Below, in pieces: positions 58,601-64,000 of a stretch of DNA of 64,000 nucleotides. The stretch lies in contig NC_079875.1 in assembly GCF_029227915.1 (NCBI RefSeq), positions 5,270,001 to 5,334,000 on the forward strand. Reading direction: 5' to 3'. Positions within the stretch are counted from its first letter, which is position 1. Every line of letters begins with the position of its first letter. The notes under the pieces are model-generated. The model saw nothing but the letters and a program-made list of their open reading frames with translations, was not told where the DNA came from and did not search any database. Both the position numbers and the translations under genes were made by a program. The DNA comes from Hydractinia symbiolongicarpus (Eukaryota > Cnidaria > Hydrozoa > Anthoathecata > Hydractiniidae).

Positions 58601-59330
58601 CAACTTCATCTCTTTCAAGATCTTTTCTTCGTTTCCAACTGATTTTATTTGATATATACATGGCAACACCACCGTGGGTACCATTTGTTCTGTTCTTTTT
58701 AATGAACTTGTACCCCGGAATTTGATACAAACTATCGTCATCGTTAAAACTGTGAGAATGAATATGTGTTTCGGATAGTGTTAATAAATCTACGTTTTTA
58801 TACAAACCAAAAAACGATTGGATTTTTTCAAAACTTTGTAATAACCCTCTGATATTTTGATGAAATATGCGTATTCCTTTTTTCTTTATCAAATTCTCCA
58901 TACATGGATTAGGACCGGGACATGTCTCCACATCTCCACATATGATCAACAAAATGTGTAACAACGATCTCGGTTTGAATTTCGAATAATTTTTCTTCTG
59001 TGTAAATAAAGATGATAAAGCAAAGTTCTCCTGCTCATACATATCTTCTGCATTCATCGTAATGCTAACACCATCGTTTGTACAAAAATTCTTTTTGCTC
59101 ACTCGGAAAACCGTAAGCCAAACTATGAAAATAAAAACTGCTAGCCACAAGCCAGTGACCGCACGTTCCGCCATCTTAGAATGAAACCCATTTGCCATTT
59201 AAGCAAACGAAAATATTTCTTACCGAGGAACTTTTTTAAAAAGTTTGTCAGGTGTCCACTTATGAAGTTTAGTTCAGTTCCGCTTATGACCTCCAGATTA
59301 CAAACTGGCCTATTTCAAAAAAAGATTTTT
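55652..59330 (-). mobile_element. Apparently full-length CR1/L2-type LINE
   Basis: On the minus strand: about 130 bp or more of 5' sequence, one long ORF, a 3' untranslated part, then CATCCTGTATATAAATTCGG and a tail of (AAAT)n at about 55656-55675. The 3' end shares ATCCTGTATA with the truncated LINE at 3.6 kb. No ORF1 was found upstream. The 5' boundary is approximate. Confidence 0.85.
56082..59198 (-). CDS. LINE ORF2: endonuclease and reverse transcriptase, 1038 residues, intact
   Basis: N-terminal hydrophobic segment at about residues 14-31, then a 2A-like GDVETCPGP at 88-96. An APE-type endonuclease follows, with IFHQNIRGL, LSETHIH, LGDFNVNYG and SDHDMIG supplying the expected Asn, Glu, Asp and His residues. 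The reverse transcriptase has YRPISILPVLSKIMEKAV, AFDTLGHATLLAKL, GVPQGSILGPLLF and FADD. It nicks target DNA and copies its RNA there. The frame is uninterrupted over 1038 codons, which suggests recent activity. The ATG at 59198 is the first in frame; another lies at residue 9. It resembles the 3.9-5.7 kb copy in layout but differs at many residues. Confidence 0.95.
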   Translation of the reverse strand: MANGFHSKMAERAVTGLWLAVFIFIVWLTVFRVSKKNFCTNDGVSITMNAEDMYEQENFALSSLFTQKKNYSKFKPRSLLHILLIICGDVETCPGPNPCMENLIKKKGIRIFHQNIRGLLQSFEKIQSFFGLYKNVDLLTLSETHIHSHSFNDDDSLYQIPGYKFIKKNRTNGTHGGVAMYISNKISWKRRKDLERDEVEGIIIEIFQKNSKSFLVGSFYRPPDGSNYLHAHFNNIFDDMLTLINSTNLETIILGDFNVNYGNRNICRELKDLITLHGFVQLITKPTRVTEDTSTIIDIILTNNKSLISTVDVAPLDFSDHDMIGCVRKMNHVKYQFKTITCRNYSKYNKSHMCRDLESEEWNALYDMTDVNRAWTFFKDILTTVYNKHAPKITKRVKGIHCPWLTQEVKGQINHKDQLLRKARRSKNKNDWTSFKIARNHCNNLVRKAKRTYHQDLLYENRNNPQKFWKALKSVFPSNNKTPESLVKPVDDQASNRSKANKFCNFFSTVARDLKNRFIPLVNFAWKRQQQNRSRTEEVFEFSYVSKVYIQKELKSLKRSKATGFDNLPPNLIKDSAEMISKPMAFIVNLSLKTGVMPTEWKIALIKPLHKSGERANPDNYRPISILPVLSKIMEKAVHNQLSEYLESNNLLSEKQFGYRKKRSTELATALLLDDIRKAADKGKITGAIFIDLSKAFDTLGHATLLAKLKQYGVSNVTLQWFESYLFDRKQIVGFDDVLSDPYPVLCGVPQGSILGPLLFLIFFNDFPDILKKADVVEFADDTVIYVSSNKISQIEELLNNDLKNISSYFRENELVINLKPGKTECVLFGTAKRLAMSKADFALLFDGVPINVTTSYKYLGTVIDHTLNIGPQFDSMYKKSSSKLRLLCKLKYFLNEEAIRRVYRSIIQSVIRYNCLSFLNLTATQSQKLRSLDRRAITITKDASINTSDMIKKHAVKLVKKCLDGDCCSNFDNYFTLNSHNFSTRNQNFLLKIPKIKLEFARSGFFFQGARLFNSLPKEIRQSGHEFSNKLLNFEFR

Positions 59331-62300
59331 TTTTTCGTACTGGGTATGAAGTGACTTTTCGGCGCGAAATGTGCAAATCAAAATAGGAAATCGAATACAA
59401 CGTTCAATATTTCTTCTTTTAAAGAAGAAAAGTGAAAAAAAAAACACGTAAACAATAAAAACTGAGGGAAGTTATAACGAGTTGTGATGTGAGCAGGGGA
59501 AAAGAAAAGAAAATTACAGTTGACTCCCTCTATTTCGAAGCTCTATAATTCGAATATTTCTATAATTCAAACGAGTGCTCAGTCACCGTTAATTTTCCTT
59601 GAGAAACTCTTATAAAAAAACTTTCTACAATTTGAATTTCTCTAATTCGAACACTTTTTCAGTCCCTTCAGCACGATTCTCTCCCAATTCAAACAAAACA
59701 GCATCAGACGATTAAAGAGGTTATGAATTCAATTTCAATCGTACAGCATTTTTACATTGTGTAGTGTCGACCAACCTCGTTCCCAGCGCCTGTTGTCTCT
59801 TTTTTATCTCGGGACGGCGAGATTAACATTCTGGCTAGCTACTTTTTTAGTTATTAAACATTCCCATCTATTGATTGAAATATTTCCATGCAAGCAGCAT
59901 TTCTTTGATGTTTTATTTTGTACTCTCACTGATTAGTGATGCTTTTTATTAAATTTTTCACTTAAAAAAAAAAACATGATTCTAATACAGCTGTATAAGT
60001 ATCATGTTTTCACCTCCTCCATTTTAATACGAACAGCTTCCTCCTGTTTGTCACAGAGTCGCCGCCTCGCCAAAATGTTTTGTATGATGTAATAATGATG
60101 TGACATATCCGCATCAATCAGGTTTTATAACATACCAGCCTCCTTCAGGGCCATGTTCGTATCGCCATCTGATGTTAGAAAAGATACAAGATGCCCTGGG
60201 GACGAAAATGTGAATAACTTTAAACATGCTTGCCGCTAAAGATTTTTAATTTATTCTTTTTTACTGTTATTGATTGATAACTGTCAACAGTCAACGCATG
60301 CAGGGTACTTCAATGTTGTTGCCTTTATCAGATGAAAACGTAACAAAGAAATCAAACCCAAAACGATGTATATCCGTTATGCAACTTTTGTATGTTTAAT
60401 TTAGCAAATTCGAAGACGCTGCATTGCGGGTCAGTGTATACTATGCACTGTTCTTGATGTTGTTGTTGTTGTTATGACTAAAAAAAAAATTCCGATGTTT
60501 ATTGCAAATAGCTCTGCGTAATAGAATGCTTATTCTGAAAACTTTTTAATAAGCGCTTAAGACCTAAATAATCGTTTAGTCAATATGAGTCATACTATGA
60601 CAAATAGTTCAAACCTAAAAACATGAAGTACAGAAAGGCGCAATTATTTGTAGTATTTTCTATAAAAATTTTTTGCAACGTGTATGTCGTTTGCACTTTC
60701 TGAAAAAGGAATCTGTTTATAACAGAGTCATGATTTTTAATAACTTGCACAGAACACTCTGGCACCTCGACTCTTATTGTAAAAAGAAACCTGGAGACCA
60801 ACCATTATCGAAAAAGACCCCTAGGGAGTGGTTGTTTGAGGACTTGTAAATTGCTTTAAGTATTTCTTGAGAGCACCGTCGAGCAAAATATTTTGCTTGC
60901 CGACTGTTCCCGCTCCGCAAACCTTTTGCCGACAGGCATCCGGCGGGGGCAAAAGTACATTTTAGCAATTCGGACGTATAGGTAAGCAACGGCGGCAAAA
61001 CTGTCATAATGGCAGCCGCATTTGTAAACTCTTTTGATGCTGTTTGTTTGTTTTTTATTTTAGCTAGCCAGCTAATATCATTTTTCCTTATAGTTTTTTA
61101 CAATTAGTTTCAGAAAAAAATATATATATCTCAAGGTTCGACTTAAAAGTCTTTTCTTAATTTTTTTGCTAGACAAACTATGTTTCTTTTTCCAACTGTA
61201 ATATATATATAGCTAGCTAGCTAGCTAACTAGAAGAAAAGCCTCGCAAAATTGTATGCCATAAAATGAGGCATTCTCCCTCAAGTGAGCTTCAGACACTT
61301 TTCTTATTTTGCATCCTACTAATTTGGTATATGTGATTATGTTTCATATATAATTGTTAAGTCTTTCTTCATTTTGTTTACCCATTCCTTCTTACATTTA
61401 TAAGAGACGTCCTTTACCAAACTTGCCATGCTTTCGACCTTTTGGTTAAAGTTTCAAACATGCATATATACTTTTAAACTAAAAAAAGGAATGTCAGGAA
61501 TTGCAATTTGTATACTGCTAATTCAATGCTGAACTGTTTTAAAACTTTTACCTCTTTTTCGAGTGGTTTCGTTTCTGCCTAATCTAGGAGACTTAAGACT
61601 GGGCACGGTGTTTTACGATGGGGCATGAGGAGCCCAGGTTAGACCTATCTTTAAACACTTTTTTTTAAACTTTTTAGAAAGCGCTGCACGCATGTGTTCT
61701 AGCTAGCTATATTGTTTGCAAAAGCTTAGTGAAAATTCTAATTTTTATATGTAGGGTCTATAAACAAACACAAATTCGCTACAGTACTGCCCTAGGACCA
61801 GACTGATTAGAGTGAAAAACTGTAGCTTTTGTATATATGATGTATTAAACGATTATAAATTTAGCACTTACATATAATATTTAGATAGCTTTTAGTAGCT
61901 TAATCTTTTTAAAGAAATGTTTATATACCTTATCATTTTATCAATGTTTACGTTTTTCTTAACCTTTGATTTGACTAACTAGTAACTGAAGCCAACCAAT
62001 GATGTGGTTAAATATTTTCAGTTTCTTGTACTGTGAGCTATATAGTTTTTACCTATTTTGTGATTAAAATGGTTGCAATACTTGCCAGCTGGTCTTATAT
62101 GTAAATGACTGCTTCGAACATCAACATGTATCTTTTTCTGTTACTTGAAAAACAGTAATATTAGGAAAAGTGAATTATGAAAAGGATGAGGAAAGCACAA
62201 GTGGCTATGAAATATTTTTCTTAAAAGTATAATAATTAGGTTTGTATGATTGATTACAAAAAAAGAATATATACATTAAAAATGTCATGGCCCTACTGTG

Positions 62301-62574
62301 CCTACAATTTTTTAAATTGTTGTGCTACTCTAGCATTGTTTGAATTGTCTATTCTGTAAATTACACTAGTTTCAGTAGCAGTAAAATTGGTAAAATAGTA
62401 GATCCTAGACTTAGGCTGGGGCTATTATGCCACATCCATACAGTGTTACAGAAAATACGTAACTCTATTTACTCTCATATTGCAAAAACTAATAAATTGT
62501 AATCTCTGTTTTTCAGACTGTTAGATGCAAAATTATGGATTTTTTTCAAAATTTTAGAAATATATATATATAAT
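59331..62574. other. Intergenic with repeat fragments before NUF2
   Basis: 59520-59700 has AGTTGACTCCCTCTATTTCG followed by repeated ATAATTCGAA-type words, resembling pogo/Tigger element ends. 59770-59830 has an AACCTCGTTCCCAGCGCC block similar to 50760-50830 on the other strand. 60880-61010 is locally GC-richer and may be promoter sequence. TTTTTCAG at about 62509-62516 could be the acceptor of a spliced or trans-spliced NUF2 leader. Confidence 0.4.
62535..62573 (+). promoter_or_regulatory. Upstream ORF in the NUF2 leader
   Basis: ATG at 62535 opens a 12-codon frame whose TAA ends one base before the NUF2 ATG at 62575, close enough for reinitiation or leaky scanning. It matters only if transcription or trans-splicing starts upstream of 62535. 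Confidence 0.4.
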
Positions 62575-63983
62575 ATGGCATCAGCTAGTGAAATCCAGGT
62601 TCCAATATTGGATGAGGAATTAATACTTTCTGTAATTAAAGACATTACAAATGAGCAATTTACCGCAAATGATTTGAAAACTCCAACTGTAAGTTTGGTT
62701 TGGTTTCTATTTGTTTCATTGAATTGACATTGAAATTTTTATGAAAGTCCTTATTTAAAAGTTGAGTTTATTAAATCACACATACGGAGTAGTGTGATAT
62801 GTTGGTTTACCTTTTTTTCGCGGCGGTGGCGGGTGTCTTCGGTAAAGTTTTATCACACTGGATTCGAGTCATTGTTATTGCTCATTTCATGGGATAAAAA
62901 AACTCTCTACTATTTTCTCACCTGTAAGCAGAAAGCTGTTGTGCTTTCTTGATATAAAGTTAAAACACAAGACTTTTTTTATTGAAGCATGGTGCTTAGT
63001 TAAGATTAAGAAAGAAGCTGTTGTTGCTGAAATTTTTCAAGAAAAAGTGAAGTAAAGTAAAAACGTGATTTAAAAACCATTAATTTTATGATGACTTGAA
63101 GGAACGCATGTTTTGAAGTGTTTTTATGTTACAATACGTAATATAATAACAAGCAAACCAATTTTCATTATTGTATGTAGGAAAATTATGAAAAATATAA
63201 AGTTTATGTTTTTTATTTTATTTTTTCACATGGAATAATTGAAGTGTTTGGAAAGGTATACTGAATAATATAATAAAATTGATTTTAGTATAACAAGTTG
63301 TATCCTGTTTACAGTGGATTTATATGCCATCTATTAAACGTGTCAAATGAACAAATTTCCCAGGTACATTTTTTGTGTTTTTGAATTTAATATCTTGATT
63401 TTGTTTTGTGTATTTAAGCTGAAATGATATTTCAGGTACCTCTACATGTTATGGAAACTGTTGCCCATCCAGAACTGTGTATTGAAGAAGCCACTGGACA
63501 ATTACTGTTTATAAAAGCTTTGTAAGTTTACTTCTGAAACTTTGTTTTATTACTATTTTTATCATTGTGAATAGATATTACTAAATAGAATATTTCTCCC
63601 AGTAAAAATATCTATGGAAATTCACCATTCGCCTGTCATTAATTATAATAATTTCTAAATTAGCTGTAACGTTTTTAACCAATTGCTATTATTTCAAATT
63701 CATAACATATTTATAGTGCACTACGCTAAAAAAAATATTTTCCAATTTCAACTGTTTAATAATCCAACGCTCTAAATAACCTTTTGTTGATTATAAACCA
63801 TTTTCTAACACTAGGATGGATAATTAAATTGAAGTTTTTACTGTTTTTTTTTTCTGTCTTTTTTTTTTCGCATTGACAATATTGTATATATATATAAGTT
63901 GTTTTTCGTATTTTATTTTAGGGAATATCTATTCAATGCATGCTGTATAAACAATTTTTCTATGAGTGATTTGATTGCACCCA
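62575..63983 (+). CDS. NUF2: Kinetochore protein NUF2, first four coding exons (partial)
   Basis: Exons 62575-62688, 63289-63363, 63436-63521 and 63922-63983 join in phases 0, 0, 2 and exit in phase 1 at GTAAGT, all with GT-AG sites. The 107 codons read ILDEELILSVIKDITNEQF, then NDL, YPVYSGFICHLLNV, VPLHVMETVAHPEL and LEYLFNACCINNFSMSDLIA. Length, spacing and landmarks follow the N-terminal calponin-homology domain of NUF2: the NDL position, the helix ending in IxxLL, and the F-x-x-x-DLxxP motif. NUF2 pairs with NDC80 in the NDC80 complex that binds spindle microtubules at kinetochores. The gene continues beyond the window, where the coiled coil should follow. Identification rests on pattern recall. 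Confidence 0.8.
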
Positions 63984-64000
63984 GTAAGTGCATTTTTTCT

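Noticed and set aside
61013-61117. Small frame starting ATGGCAGCCGCATTTG in a GC-richer patch
   Set aside because: Good start context, but only about 34 codons with no supported splice continuation.

Overview
The window looks like animal, most probably cnidarian (likely hydrozoan), nuclear DNA. It is AT-rich with long non-coding stretches, has GT-AG introns, and carries secreted aerolysin-like pore-forming proteins, a RING/B-box (TRIM-type) gene, an ankyrin gene, CR1/L2-type LINEs, a tRNA-headed SINE and the start of a NUF2 kinetochore gene. The lineage is inferred from gene content; no rRNA or mitochondrial marker is present.

Layout. (1) About 0.4-38.7 kb is a duplicated array whose unit is a secreted pore-forming-protein gene, a spacer, a RING/B-box gene and a tail. 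Unit A (about 0.43-17 kb) has a broken toxin copy (1778-2188) but an intact two-exon RING/B-box gene (11289-13817) and an ankyrin gene (15117-15701). Unit B (about 21.46-31.6 kb) has an intact toxin gene (22529-23680) but a dead RING copy (about 30061-30224). Unit C (from about 31.96 kb) has a second intact toxin gene (32027-33160). An inverted, eroded unit D (about 35.2-38.7 kb) keeps only a 3' toxin fragment. Insertions that distinguish A from B (a 5'-truncated LINE at about 3.58-5.69 kb and a TA-flanked inverted-repeat element at 6268-6653) postdate the duplication or were lost from B. A decayed DNA-polymerase-B element resembling a Maverick/Polinton lies at about 18.87-20.3 kb.

(2) 38.7-42.4 kb is repeat-rich: a SINE, diverged repeats and no convincing gene.

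(3) 42.47-54.80 kb, minus strand, is the main unrecognised gene. I assembled it from at least 14 exons. Splice phases agree across exons 1-4 and 5-14; the joint between 4 and 5 is unresolved. It predicts a secreted protein of roughly 800 residues with a signal peptide, a WSC-like cysteine module and a long beta-rich region. Its introns hold a pure (GAA)n tract of about 247 bp, a 44-bp minisatellite of about 16 copies, and two copies of an inverted-repeat element with CCCTATTCGGTCCGGGG ends.

(4) 55.65-59.3 kb, minus strand, is an apparently full-length CR1/L2-type LINE with an intact 1038-residue endonuclease/reverse transcriptase that carries a 2A-like motif near its N-terminus.

(5) 59.3-64 kb: repeat fragments, then the first four coding exons of NUF2 on the plus strand, running off the end of the window.

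The toxin and RING/B-box genes are probably linked by duplication history; nothing in the sequence shows a shared pathway. All exon models are hand-read and unconfirmed by transcripts.
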